Origin: Streptomyces cinnamoneus
GTDB lineage: Bacteria > Actinomycetota > Actinomycetes > Streptomycetales > Streptomycetaceae
DNA: 64,000 bases
Assembly: GCF_014650495.1 (NCBI RefSeq)
Contig: NZ_BMVB01000004.1
Span: forward strand, 1-64,000
Reading direction: 5' to 3'
Part shown: piece after piece, positions 54,506 to 63,660 of the stretch
Layout of the letters: each line of letters starts with the position of its first letter
How positions within the stretch are numbered: the stretch's first letter is position 1
Program-made: the position numbers and the translations under genes
The notes under the pieces: model-generated
The model's database searches: none
The model's input: only the letters and a program-made list of their open reading frames with translations
What the model was told of the DNA's origin: nothing

Positions 54506-55612
54506 CTACAGGTACAACCCGGCGTCCGCCCCGCCCTGCTGGCCCGGCACCGACGTCGGGCCGGCCCCCCGCCGCAGGGCGAAGAGCTCCGCCAGCGTCG
54601 CTCCGTGCCGGCCCACCCCCTCCTCGCGGCCCAGCCACGCCACCGCCTCGGGCCGGGTCAGCGGGCCCACCTCGATGCGGGCCAGGCAGCGGCCCGGCCG
54701 CACCACCGCCGGGTGCAGGCGCTCCAGGTCCTCGTTGGTGGTGACGCCCACCAGGACGTTGCGGCCCTGGCCCAGCAGACCGTCCGTCAGATTCAGCAGG
54801 CGCGACAGGGCCTGGCCCGCCGCGTGCCGGGCCTCGCCGCGGATCAGCTCGTCGCAGTCCTCCAGGAGCAGCAGCCGCCAACGGCCGCCCTTCGCCGAGC
54901 CGTCGTCCTCACCGATCGCGATGTCCATCAGATAACCGACGTCGTTCAGCAGCCGCTCCGGGTCCAGCACGCAGTCCACCTGGCACCAGTCCCGCCACGA
55001 CCGTGCCAGCGTCCGCAGCGCGGACGTCTTGCCGGTGCCCGGCGGGCCGTGCAGGAGCAGCAGCCGGCCGGCGATGTCGTCCGGGGTGACCTTCATCAGC
55101 CGGTCCATCGCATCGGCCACCGGCGCCGTGTAGTGGGCCCGGACCTCCTCCCAGGTGCCGGCGGAGATCTGCCGCGTCGTGCGGTGCGGACCGCGGCGCG
55201 GCGAGAGGTACCAGAAGCCCATGGTGACGTGCTCGGGCCGCGGCTCGGGGTCGTCCTCCGCGCCGTCCACCGCCTGCTCCAGCACCGTGCGGGCCAGCTC
55301 GTCGCTGACGGCCGTCACCGTCACGTCCGCGCTGCGGTTCCAGCGGGCCGCCAGCAGCGACCAGCCCTCGCCCTCGGCGAGGATCGCCCTGCGGTCGTCG
55401 TCCCGGGCCGAGCGCACCACCCGGGCCTCGGGCGGCAGCAGCGAGGCGCCGGAGCGGACGCGCTCCATCGAGTGGCCCCGGGCGTAGGGCTGTTCGCCGC
55501 GGGAGAAGGGTCCGAGGAAGAGGGCGTCGATGACATCGGCCGGGGCGTCGGCGTCCACGTTCAGCCGGATGAGCGGGGACGGCGGGCGGTCGTCACTCCT
55601 GTCGGCACACAT
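54506..55612 (-). CDS. AAA family ATPase with DUF5925 N-terminus
   Basis: A 368-residue ATPase. The N-terminal region (about 1-150) fits DUF5925. The AAA module has Walker A LLLHGPPGTGKTSALRTLA (about residue 180), Walker B LLLLEDCDELI, sensor 1 VLVGVTTNEDL and arginine finger region LHPAVVRPGRCLARIE. Role unknown; such proteins are widespread in Streptomyces. The start is uncertain: ATG 55612 is used, with in-frame ATGs at 55621 and 55690. Convergent with the GntR gene. Confidence 0.85.
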   Translation of the reverse strand: MCADRSDDRPPSPLIRLNVDADAPADVIDALFLGPFSRGEQPYARGHSMERVRSGASLLPPEARVVRSARDDDRRAILAEGEGWSLLAARWNRSADVTVTAVSDELARTVLEQAVDGAEDDPEPRPEHVTMGFWYLSPRRGPHRTTRQISAGTWEEVRAHYTAPVADAMDRLMKVTPDDIAGRLLLLHGPPGTGKTSALRTLARSWRDWCQVDCVLDPERLLNDVGYLMDIAIGEDDGSAKGGRWRLLLLEDCDELIRGEARHAAGQALSRLLNLTDGLLGQGRNVLVGVTTNEDLERLHPAVVRPGRCLARIEVGPLTRPEAVAWLGREEGVGRHGATLAELFALRRGAGPTSVPGQQGGADAGLYL

Positions 55613-55712
55613 GCCGCCCATGATCCGGCACGGATCGCCCCGGCGCACCCGGGTTTTCCCCGTTTCCGCCCCCGTTGGCCGAGAAGCCACCGCACACGCT
55701 TTCCGCCACGGA

Positions 55713-55718
55713 TACCCT
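55713..55718 (+). promoter_or_regulatory. Leaderless -10 box of the glycosidase-like gene
   Basis: TACCCT, 7 nt before the ATG at 55726, with no ribosome site between. Confidence 0.5.
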
Positions 55719-55725
55719 TTCCGTG

Positions 55726-57114
55726 ATGGGACGTCATGGTGGAGGTCGGGCGTTGCTGCGGGCGACGTGGTGGCGGCGGTCGCGGCCGCCGCGGTGGCGG
55801 CTCGTGGCGCTGCTGACGGCCACGGCCCTCGCCCTCGCCGCGCTGGTCACCGCGTCCCTGCTGGCCCGGCAGCAGGGCGGCGACCCGGGCCGCCCGGGCG
55901 GAGCCGCCGCCCGCATAGGCTGGGGCTTCACCCACACCCAGTACAGCGCGGACCTCGGCCAGGACGCCGCCCGCCGCACCGCCGCCAAGACCCTCTCCGG
56001 CGAACCCCTGCCGCAGAACCAGCACATCATGGGCTGGGGCGCCGACAACCCCGAGCCGCGGCGCGGCCGTTACAACTTCACCGACCTGGACCGGCGCGTC
56101 GCGCTCATGCGCAGCACCGGCACCGCGCCCGTCCTCACGCTGTGCTGCGCCCCCGACTGGATGAAGGGCGGCGGCGAGCACACCGACTGGTCGCAGAAGT
56201 CACTGGAGACCGCCCCCGACCGCGCCCACTACAAGGACTTCGCCCGGCTCGCGGGCGTCATCGCCCAGCGCTATCCGGACGTGCGCCACTTCATCGTCTG
56301 GAACGAGTTCAAGGGCTTCTACGACGATTCGAGGAAGCGCTGGGACTACGAGGGGTACACCGAGCTCTACAACCTCGTCTACAAGGAGCTGAAGAAGCGG
56401 AACAGGCACGCCCTCGTCGGCGGGCCGTACGTCGTCATGGACAGCGAGGCCCCCGGCGACGACGCCAACGCCTCCCGGGTGAACGGACCCTGGGGGGCCG
56501 TGGACCAACGGGCCGTCGACGCCCTGGAGTACTGGGACGAGCACAAGGAAGGGGCCGACTTCGTCGTCGTCGACGGCGCCAGCTACACCCGCACGGGCAG
56601 CCGGCCCGTCCCCGACGAGTTCGCGGCCACCCGGAAGTTCGCCGACGTCACCACGTGGCTCGGCCGGACCACGGGACTGCCGGTGTGGTGGGCCGAGTGG
56701 TACGTCGAGCCCGCCGACGAGCACGACGGCCGCAAGACGTGGACCGAGCCCCACCGCGTCGCCGTGCAGGCCAGCGCCATGATGCACCTGGCGGGGGCGG
56801 GGGCGGCCGGTGCGTTCTACTGGAACCCCGAGGAACAGGGCGCCGACTGCCCCGGCTGCCTGTGGCGCAGCACCGAACTGCGCGACGGGGGAGGGGCGTT
56901 GCCCATGCTGGACCTGCTCGCGCGGTTCGCCAGAGCCTTCCCGCCGGGCACCGACTTCCGCACGGCCGACGTGCCGGACGAGGACCGCGCGCGCGTGCAG
57001 GTACTGGCCTCCGGCAGCACGGTCCTGGTCGTCAACACCCAGGACAGGGCGGTCGCGACCCGCGTCGACGGCCGTGCGGTCGAGCTCGCGGCCTACGAGG
57101 TCCGCTGGCTCTGA
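55726..57114 (+). CDS. Membrane-anchored or secreted clan A glycosidase-like protein (GH39-like)
   Basis: A 462-residue protein with a basic N-terminus and one hydrophobic segment (about 25-47), without an obvious cleavage site, then an extracellular TIM barrel. HFIVWNEFKGFY gives the likely acid/base Glu after Asn (WNE motif). VWWAEWYVEP gives the likely nucleophile Glu. The spacing and motifs resemble GH39 xylosidases. It may trim or modify a surface polysaccharide, as the convergent operon is for polysaccharide synthesis. The start is set by the leaderless -10 box. Substrate unknown. Confidence 0.75.
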   Translation: MGRHGGGRALLRATWWRRSRPPRWRLVALLTATALALAALVTASLLARQQGGDPGRPGGAAARIGWGFTHTQYSADLGQDAARRTAAKTLSGEPLPQNQHIMGWGADNPEPRRGRYNFTDLDRRVALMRSTGTAPVLTLCCAPDWMKGGGEHTDWSQKSLETAPDRAHYKDFARLAGVIAQRYPDVRHFIVWNEFKGFYDDSRKRWDYEGYTELYNLVYKELKKRNRHALVGGPYVVMDSEAPGDDANASRVNGPWGAVDQRAVDALEYWDEHKEGADFVVVDGASYTRTGSRPVPDEFAATRKFADVTTWLGRTTGLPVWWAEWYVEPADEHDGRKTWTEPHRVAVQASAMMHLAGAGAAGAFYWNPEEQGADCPGCLWRSTELRDGGGALPMLDLLARFARAFPPGTDFRTADVPDEDRARVQVLASGSTVLVVNTQDRAVATRVDGRAVELAAYEVRWL

Positions 57115-57195
57115 AGGCGTGCACACGGCCGGGGAATCACCCGTCCGGGGCGGGTCCGGGCTGTTGTTATCACCGCGGCACGCGGAAAGACTTCC

Positions 57196-57216
57196 CCCGG
57201 CGCCCACCGCGCCGGG
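57196..57216 (+). promoter_or_regulatory. Hairpin just upstream of the small-protein gene
   Basis: CCCGGCGC-N5-GCGCCGGG, a perfect 8-bp stem ending about 7 nt before the AAGGGAAG ribosome site of the next gene. It may be a terminator for the glycosidase gene or a control element of the small-protein gene. Confidence 0.5.
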
Positions 57217-57234
57217 AACGAAAGGGAAGCCGCT

Positions 57235-57489
57235 GTGCCCGAGAACGCGAGTCAGGCCCTGGTCATCGTCGACGCGGAGGAGAACTACTACGTCCTGCCC
57301 CGGGAGACCGTCGAGACGGCGAAGGCCGCGCCCGAGGCCAGAGACGCCATTGAGGCACACCTGCGGGAGAGCGTGCGGATCCCGCTCGCCGGCGGCTACA
57401 GCTTCGCCGGCCTGCTGCAGCTGCCCGCCGTGAGTGAGCTGGCCCACTACACCACCGAGCCCTCCTGGCCCGTCGCCACCACCTCCTGA
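57235..57489 (+). CDS. 84-residue protein of unknown function, possible peptide precursor
   Basis: A small acidic protein without a signal peptide. Its N-terminus reads ALVIVDAEENYYVLPRETVE, followed by a charged helix (ARDAIEAHLRES) and a C-terminus of different character, rich in Ser, Thr, Tyr and Trp (ELAHYTTEPSWPVATTS). The leader-plus-core shape recalls RiPP precursors. GTG start with AAGGGAAG upstream. Its stop is 2 bp before the ATG of an oxygenase-like gene, so the two are coupled. I do not recognise the family; the precursor idea is inference. Confidence 0.7.
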   Translation: MPENASQALVIVDAEENYYVLPRETVETAKAAPEARDAIEAHLRESVRIPLAGGYSFAGLLQLPAVSELAHYTTEPSWPVATTS

Positions 57490-57491
57490 CC

Positions 57492-58127
57492 ATGACCGCC
57501 GCCTCCGAAGCGCTGCTGCACCGGACCACCGTCACCCGCGCCGAACAGCACTCCTACGCCGCCCACGGGCACGTCCGCCTCCCCGGCCTGTGGGACCGTG
57601 CGCTCGCCGGCCGCATCGCCGCGGAGGGCCGGGCCCGGCACGCCGCGGCCGTGATCCCCCGGCGCGGGCCGCGCACCCCCGTCGTGGCCCGCCGCCTGCC
57701 CGCCCGGGGCACCCCCGCCGCCGGCGGCCCGCTGCTGGCCCGGATCCACCTGGAGCTGACCGGTGCGGCGCGGGCGCTCACGGGCCGGCTGCTGGTCCCC
57801 ACCTTCGCCGCGTACGGCTACTACGAGGACGACGACGAGGTCTTCCTCCACATCGACACCGAGCAGTGCGGCCTGACGCTGCTGACCACCGCCTTCGGCG
57901 ACGTCGGCCCGCTCCACGTCCACCCCGGGCTGACCGGCAGCACCATGGAGCGGCTCGGCGCCCTGGAGAGCGATCCCGCCTGGGACCGCCACGGCGGGAC
58001 GCGCCTGACCTACCCGGACACGGGGGTCACCGCCCTGAACGGCCACGTCCTGCCGCACCACCGGCCCGGGCGCCGGGCGCCGGGCCTGCGCGCGGTCGCC
58101 GCCCTGTGCTACCGGCCGCTGTTCTGA
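57492..58127 (+). CDS. 2-oxoglutarate/Fe(II)-dependent oxygenase-like protein
   Basis: A 211-residue protein with the facial-triad pattern of the phytanoyl-CoA hydroxylase/2OG oxygenase superfamily: HID (His120-x-Asp122), a distal His in HVLPHHRPGRR (His189 or 190), then Arg195 or so for the 2OG carboxylate. EDDDEVFLHIDTEQCGLTLL and LCYRPLF are the double-stranded beta-helix strands. It probably hydroxylates a substrate; the coupled 84-residue protein is a candidate. It converges with the polysaccharide operon 16 bp away. Confidence 0.7.
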   Translation: MTAASEALLHRTTVTRAEQHSYAAHGHVRLPGLWDRALAGRIAAEGRARHAAAVIPRRGPRTPVVARRLPARGTPAAGGPLLARIHLELTGAARALTGRLLVPTFAAYGYYEDDDEVFLHIDTEQCGLTLLTTAFGDVGPLHVHPGLTGSTMERLGALESDPAWDRHGGTRLTYPDTGVTALNGHVLPHHRPGRRAPGLRAVAALCYRPLF

Positions 58128-58143
58128 CGCGCCTGCGCTCCTG

Positions 58144-61100
58144 CTACGACATCGTCACCAGCCGCCACACCAGCGACCCCAGCACCACGGCCAGCAACGG
58201 CAGCGCGAACCAGAACGTCCCCTGCAACCACCGCAGCTGCCGCACCCCCGGCCGCGCCCCCACGCGCACCAGCTCCCGCGCCGTCAGCAGCACCAGCAGC
58301 AGGCCCGCCGCCAGCGCACCGACCACCGTCACTGGCGTCCACGTCACCCGCGGCCCGGCGGGGCCCGGCCGCGGCCCGGGCGCACTGCCGGCGGGTTTGT
58401 CCTTCAGCTCGTAGAGGACCGCGTCCTCGTTGCTGAGCACCCGGCGCAGCTCCGGCCGCCCGTCGAGGGAGCGCCGCAACCGCTGCTCCCAGTCGGGGGC
58501 GTAGCCCGCGCTGAGCTCCAGATAGACCGACTGCCCGCGGCCCACCATCAGATAGGCGTGGGGGCCGGCCTGCTGCAGGGCGCTCACCAGGCCGGGCACC
58601 TGAGCGGGGTCGCGCGGGGCGAGGGCCGGTTCGTACAGCACGCGCTCCATGTCGCGCGCCCCCCACGGGATGGCGGGGGTGACGTCGGTGGCGGTGTTGC
58701 CGCTCAGCCACAGCAGGCGGACGGTCGGCCGGTCGTGGCGGTAGACGTAGTCCATGGCCGCGACCTCGCCGGGGCGGACGCGCTCGAACGGCTCGTTGCC
58801 CCAGCGGGCCACCAGGAAGCCCAGCACGAGCACCAGGCCGGCCAGCAGTGCCGCCAGCGGCCCGCGCCAGACGCGGGCCTGCCGGGCCCCGGGGCGCGGG
58901 AAGAAGGCGAGCGCGGCCAGGGCGCAGGCGCCGGGCAGGGCGAAGAGGAAGACGCGCAGGGCCACTTCGCCGCCATAGGACTGCATGCCGAAGGCGAGGA
59001 ACGGAACGCAGGCCAGGACCGGCAGGCAGACGTCGCCGAGCCCGGCGCGGCGCCGCCGCCACCAGCCCAGCGCGGCGCACGCCAGCACGCCGCCGGCGAG
59101 CGCGACGCGGACGTAGAGCACCATCTTGTGCGTGGCGCTGCCGCCCTCGATGCGGCCCGACACGGACGAGGAGAGATTGCCGCCCAGCGATCCCAGCCCG
59201 CCGAAGAGGTCGTCGAAGTGACCCGACCAGTACGGCTCCGCCAGGAAGCCCACCCACACCACGAGCAGCACCCCGCACAGCAGGGGCAGCCCGGTCGGCG
59301 ACAGCCGCCGCACCAGCACCAGGGCGGTGACGACACCCAGCATGACGAAGGGCGTCAGCTGGTGGCTGGCGACCGAGGCGGTGAACAGGACGATTGCCAG
59401 CGCCAGCAGGACCACGCGCGTGCCGCGGCCGGCCGGCGCGACCTCCTGCTCGCCGGGCAGCAGCCGGCCGCGCAGCTGGCCCGGCCAGCGGAACCACACC
59501 AGCAGGACGGCCACGAACAGCAGGTAGAAGAGGTAGTTGAGGGACTGGGGGGAGAAGTAGTCCTGCCCGACCCAGCCGGACAGCGCGAACAGCCAGAGCG
59601 CCGTCCACGTCGCCCGCCAGCTCGCCCGGACCGCGCGCATCAGCAGCCACAGCGGTGCCAGGCAGAGCAGCTGGACGGCCAGCGGCCACCAGCGCAGCAC
59701 CTCGGTGAGGTCCTGCACGCCGCAGGCGCGGGCGGCGAACGCGGCCAGGGCGAAGAAGCCGGGCCAGCTCCAGCGCGCGTCGAGGTCGGGGGCGGCCACC
59801 CCCGTGCGGTCGATGAAGTCCAGGAAGCCCAGGTGCTGCCAGGCCGTGGCGAAGCGCGGGCGGTCCTCCAGCAGCGCGGGCACCGCATGCAGCGACACCA
59901 CCGTCACCAGCAGCACCGTCAGCAGCAGCCAGGGGCGCGGGCGGGGCAGCGACAGCGCACCCGCGAAGCACACCACGAGCAGCCCGGCGCCCAGCAGCGT
60001 CGCCACCGGCAGCACGGACACCAGCCCGAAGCCGCCCATGCCGTCCAGGTCCACCTCGCCCACGGCCGTCAGCGGCAGCCAGTACAGCGCCAGCGCTCCG
60101 GCCAGCAGCACCTGCACCAGCCGGGCCGCCGTCTGCGGCGTGCGCCACCGGCGCACGCGGCGCACGGGGGCGGCGACCGGCAGCGCCGCGGACAGAGGGG
60201 GCTCCTTCGCCTTCTTCCCGGCGGCCTTCTTCTCCGCCTGCTCCGCCCCTCTCTCCGGCACCTCGGGGCCGGGCCGCACGTCCGGACGGCGCTCCGGATG
60301 GTCGATGTCCAGCCGCACGCCCAGCGGGATCGTGTCGGGATCGAGGGCCGAGCGCAGCGCCCAGCGGGTGCCGAGCGAGCGGGTCTCATGCTCCTTCGCG
60401 CCGTCGTCCCGCCGGTCGCCGTGCACCGCCAGGTCCGCCAGGTCACCGTCGGGCGGCGTCTCGTCGGCGCCGGAGGCGGGCACCGGAGCCGCCGCCCTGA
60501 GCACCCCGCGCAGCTTCACCGCCGCGATGGCGGTGATCACCGTCAGGCTGCAGATCTCCGCGACGCCCGCGCCCGTCAGCCCCATCCGGGGCAGCAGCAC
60601 CACCGTCAGCCCCAGTACCAGCAGACACAGCAACCCCTGCAGATAGGCCAGCCCGGCCGTCCGGCTCTGCGCCCGCAGCACCGCGAAGTAGACCTCCATG
60701 ACGACCCGCAGCGCCGCCCCCACCGCGAACCAGCGCAGCAGCGGCGTCGCCGCCTCCGCGTACCCCCGGCCGAAGACCCGCAGGACGTAGGGGGCCAGGA
60801 GGAACAGCAGCACACAGACCGGCACCATGATCCTGGCCATCCGGCGCAGCGCGGCCCGGCAGTTCTCCGCCAGCCGCGCCGGGTCGTGCGAGCCCTCCAC
60901 CGTCAGCGAGGCACCCATGTTGATCGCCAGCAGGTTGACCGTGCCGGCGATGGTGGAGGTGATGTAGAAGTAGGCGTTGTCGGCCGGGCTGACCTGGGCG
61001 GCGACGATCACCGGGACGAGATAGACCACGGCCAGGGAGAACAACGACCCGGTGTAGTCCCCGGCGAGAAAACGTCCCATCTCCCGGGGGGACGCCGGGC

Positions 61101-61815
61101 GCGCGCTGTCCCCGGTCGCCCGCACGTGTGCGGGCACCAGCCGCCGGAACACCAGCCAGCCCAGCGGCACCACCGACACCGCGATGGACACCACCCAGGA
61201 CACGAACACCCCGGACACCGGCAGCGTCACCGCCAGCCCCACCAGCAGCGCCAGCTTCACCGCCGAGAAGACCGTGTTGCCCACCGGCACCCAGAACGCA
61301 CTGCGCAGCCCCGTCAGCACCCCGTCCTGCAGGGTCAGCAGCGACCAGGCCACCACCGCCGCGACGAACCCGAGCCCCGGCAGCCACCCGTGCAGGAAGC
61401 GGTAGGAGGGACCCCAGAGGTCCAGCGTGGCCAGGAACACCGCCGCCGCGACGGCGACCAGCACCGAACTCCCCGCGTACGTCCGCAGCACCAGGGCGCC
61501 CGTCGTCCGCCCCGCCACCGGGATGAAACGGGCCAGCGCCCCCGTCAGCGTCACCGCCGTCAGCCCCGCCAGCAGCTTCATCGCGGCGATGGCCGCCGAG
61601 CCCTGACCCACCGACTCCTCGGTGTAGTAACGGGCGGCGACCAGCCAGAACCCCACCCCCAGGACGGCGCTGATGCCCGTGTTGAGCATCAGCGCGAAGG
61701 CGTTGCGGAACAGCGGGCTGCCGACGCCGCGCCCGGGCAGCCGCAGCCGGCGGGACGCCGGCTCCTCGGCTCTGCCCTCGGTGCGTTCCTCGATCGGCGC
61801 GGACGTGTCAGGCAC
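58144..61815 (-). CDS. Polysaccharide flippase fused to a second polytopic membrane domain
   Basis: A 1223-residue integral membrane protein. Residues about 30-460 form a Wzx/MATE-type flippase with about 12-14 helices (VGQGSAAIAAMKLLAGLTAV, INMGASLTVEGS). A charged cytoplasmic linker with an AEKKAAGKKAK stretch covers about 460-580. Residues about 590-1223 add 12 or so helices with large loops (SGWVGQDYFSPQSLNYLFYL), resembling GT-C transferases or polymerases. It may both translocate and extend or polymerise lipid-linked sugars. The GTG overlaps the deacetylase stop by 8 nt. Last gene of the operon seen here. Confidence 0.82.
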   Translation of the reverse strand: MPDTSAPIEERTEGRAEEPASRRLRLPGRGVGSPLFRNAFALMLNTGISAVLGVGFWLVAARYYTEESVGQGSAAIAAMKLLAGLTAVTLTGALARFIPVAGRTTGALVLRTYAGSSVLVAVAAAVFLATLDLWGPSYRFLHGWLPGLGFVAAVVAWSLLTLQDGVLTGLRSAFWVPVGNTVFSAVKLALLVGLAVTLPVSGVFVSWVVSIAVSVVPLGWLVFRRLVPAHVRATGDSARPASPREMGRFLAGDYTGSLFSLAVVYLVPVIVAAQVSPADNAYFYITSTIAGTVNLLAINMGASLTVEGSHDPARLAENCRAALRRMARIMVPVCVLLFLLAPYVLRVFGRGYAEAATPLLRWFAVGAALRVVMEVYFAVLRAQSRTAGLAYLQGLLCLLVLGLTVVLLPRMGLTGAGVAEICSLTVITAIAAVKLRGVLRAAAPVPASGADETPPDGDLADLAVHGDRRDDGAKEHETRSLGTRWALRSALDPDTIPLGVRLDIDHPERRPDVRPGPEVPERGAEQAEKKAAGKKAKEPPLSAALPVAAPVRRVRRWRTPQTAARLVQVLLAGALALYWLPLTAVGEVDLDGMGGFGLVSVLPVATLLGAGLLVVCFAGALSLPRPRPWLLLTVLLVTVVSLHAVPALLEDRPRFATAWQHLGFLDFIDRTGVAAPDLDARWSWPGFFALAAFAARACGVQDLTEVLRWWPLAVQLLCLAPLWLLMRAVRASWRATWTALWLFALSGWVGQDYFSPQSLNYLFYLLFVAVLLVWFRWPGQLRGRLLPGEQEVAPAGRGTRVVLLALAIVLFTASVASHQLTPFVMLGVVTALVLVRRLSPTGLPLLCGVLLVVWVGFLAEPYWSGHFDDLFGGLGSLGGNLSSSVSGRIEGGSATHKMVLYVRVALAGGVLACAALGWWRRRRAGLGDVCLPVLACVPFLAFGMQSYGGEVALRVFLFALPGACALAALAFFPRPGARQARVWRGPLAALLAGLVLVLGFLVARWGNEPFERVRPGEVAAMDYVYRHDRPTVRLLWLSGNTATDVTPAIPWGARDMERVLYEPALAPRDPAQVPGLVSALQQAGPHAYLMVGRGQSVYLELSAGYAPDWEQRLRRSLDGRPELRRVLSNEDAVLYELKDKPAGSAPGPRPGPAGPRVTWTPVTVVGALAAGLLLVLLTARELVRVGARPGVRQLRWLQGTFWFALPLLAVVLGSLVWRLVTMS

Positions 61816-62608
61816 AGGCTTCGGTCGCTTTCCTGATGGCGCTGCGGCTGCGGCGGACGACGGCGTACCCCTTGGTCAGAACCCGGTCCCCGGCGAAGAG
61901 CCGGCCGAGGCCCCGGCCCTCCACCAGCCGTTCGAACTCGGCGATCCCCGTGGTACGGCGCACGGTCACCCGCTCCAGGGCGTACGGGCCCTGGCGACGC
62001 GTGGCCAGCGCGTTGCCCACGGCGAGCGAGACACCGAACCCGGCCGCGCGCACCGTACCGCGCACCCGGCGACTGGAGTAGCCGTAGGGATAGGCGAACG
62101 ACACGGGTGGGTGACCCAGTTCGGCCGTCAGAAGGTCACGGCAGTGCCGCACCTCGAACGACAGTCGCTCGTCGGTCAGCTGATCGAGCTGCGGGTGCGT
62201 GTGGCTGTGCCCGCCGATCTCCATTCCCGCCGCGGCCAGCTCCCGGAGCTGGTCCCAGCTGAGCATGAGGTCGAGCGCGCCCCCGGTCTCGTGCGCGCCG
62301 CGCAGCCAGCCCGTGGACGCGAACAGCGTCGCCGCGAAGCCGTGCCCGGCCAGGGCCGGCAGGGCGTAGCGGTGCACGCCCTCGTAGCCGTCGTCGAACG
62401 TGATCAGCACCGGCTTGGGGGGCAGCCGCCCGCCCCCGCGCCAGGCGGCGGCCAGCCGGCCGGCCGTCACCGGGGTGTGGCCGAAGTCGGCCAGCAGCCG
62501 CATCTGTTCGGCGAACGCCTCCGGCGAGACCGACAGCCCGTACGCCGCCCGGGCGGGCGAGTGCGCCACCGCGTGGTACATCAGGATCGGCACCGGGCCC
62601 GCGCTCAT
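61808..62608 (-). CDS. Polysaccharide deacetylase (NodB domain)
   Basis: A 266-residue carbohydrate esterase family 4 protein. It starts PVPILMYHAVAHSPARAAYG. Motif 1 TFDDGYEGV gives the catalytic base and metal Asp. Motif 2 GGHSHTHPQLDQL has the His-x3-His metal site. FAYPYGYSS is motif 3. It would N-deacetylate a GlcNAc-containing polymer. No signal peptide is apparent. The ATG overlaps the glycosyltransferase stop by 4 nt; the longer upstream frame is the shadow of that gene. Confidence 0.92.
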   Translation of the reverse strand: MSAGPVPILMYHAVAHSPARAAYGLSVSPEAFAEQMRLLADFGHTPVTAGRLAAAWRGGGRLPPKPVLITFDDGYEGVHRYALPALAGHGFAATLFASTGWLRGAHETGGALDLMLSWDQLRELAAAGMEIGGHSHTHPQLDQLTDERLSFEVRHCRDLLTAELGHPPVSFAYPYGYSSRRVRGTVRAAGFGVSLAVGNALATRRQGPYALERVTVRRTTGIAEFERLVEGRGLGRLFAGDRVLTKGYAVVRRSRSAIRKATEACA

Positions 62609-63660
62609 GCCCCGGCCCCCTGGGGCAGCGGCGGCGCGTCGGCCGGCTCGGGCACCGGCACCGCGAAGCGGCCGCCGCCCCGGCGCGCCCGCAGGCTGCC
62701 CAGGGCGTAGCCCCCGGCCGCCGCGGCCACGCCCGCCACGATCGCCCCCGCCCGCCCCGCGCCCCCGGCCCGGCCCAGCAGCGCGTCGCGCACCCCGCGC
62801 GCGACACCGGCCGGCAGGACGCGCGTGGTGTAGCGGCGCTCGCTCTCCAGCCCCTCCCGGGCCCCCACGCTGCGCGCCACCAGGGCCTTGGAGAGCCCCT
62901 CGGCGTACGCCCGGGTGCGGAAGTAGCGGAACCGCTCGCGGCCCGCCGGCACCCGGTGGTGGATGACCGAACGGTCGTCGATCAGCAGGACGGCGTCCGG
63001 CACGGCCCGGGTCAGCCGGATGCACAGCTCCGTCTCCTCGCCCCCCAGGGGCAGCCGGTGGCCGTCGCGCCCGATGCCGCTCGCGAAGCCCCCCACGGCC
63101 TCCAGGGCGGATCTGCGGAACGAGGCGTTCCCGCCGAGGACGTTGCGCACCGCCACCTTCCCCGGCGGCAGTCCCCGGTACGTACAGCCCACGATCCAGT
63201 CGAATTCCTCCGGGAACCACGCCGGCCGGCGCCGCGAGGCCCACACGGGCTGGGTGCGCCCGCCCACCGCCATCACCCGCGGGTCGGCGTACCCCTCGGC
63301 GAAGTGCAGCAGCCAGTCCCGCTCGGCCACCGCGTCGTCGTCGAGGAACGCGACCACGTCCCCCGAGGAGGCCGTGATGCCGGTGTTGCGGCCGGCCGAC
63401 AGGCCCCGCGGCCCGGCGTTGGCCAGCACCCTGACCCGGTGCGGGTCCGCGCCGGCGCCGTCGTCGCCGTAGGTCTTGGCGAGCCGGCGCAGCAGGACGG
63501 GGTTGTGGTCGACGACGAGCAGCGTCTCCAGGGCGGGGTACGACTGGTCGCGCACCGAGGCCACCGCGGCGAGGATGTCGCCCCAGCGGTCCTCGGTGTA
63601 GACACAGACGACCACCGAGACGCTCGGTGTTCCGGTCCGTCCGGTCGGTGCAGCGCTCAA
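62605..63660 (-). CDS. GT2 family glycosyltransferase
   Basis: A 351-residue GT-A glycosyltransferase. SVSVVVCVYTEDRWGDILAA opens the fold. VVAFLDDDAVAERDWLLHF holds the DxD metal site. GGNASFRRSALEAVGGF and GGEETELCIRLTRA are acceptor and catalytic-base regions typical of family 2. A hydrophobic stretch near residue 310 may anchor it to the membrane. The TTG start overlaps the preceding gene's stop (TTGA). Part of the polysaccharide operon. Confidence 0.92.
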   Translation of the reverse strand: MSAAPTGRTGTPSVSVVVCVYTEDRWGDILAAVASVRDQSYPALETLLVVDHNPVLLRRLAKTYGDDGAGADPHRVRVLANAGPRGLSAGRNTGITASSGDVVAFLDDDAVAERDWLLHFAEGYADPRVMAVGGRTQPVWASRRRPAWFPEEFDWIVGCTYRGLPPGKVAVRNVLGGNASFRRSALEAVGGFASGIGRDGHRLPLGGEETELCIRLTRAVPDAVLLIDDRSVIHHRVPAGRERFRYFRTRAYAEGLSKALVARSVGAREGLESERRYTTRVLPAGVARGVRDALLGRAGGAGRAGAIVAGVAAAAGGYALGSLRARRGGGRFAVPVPEPADAPPLPQGAGA

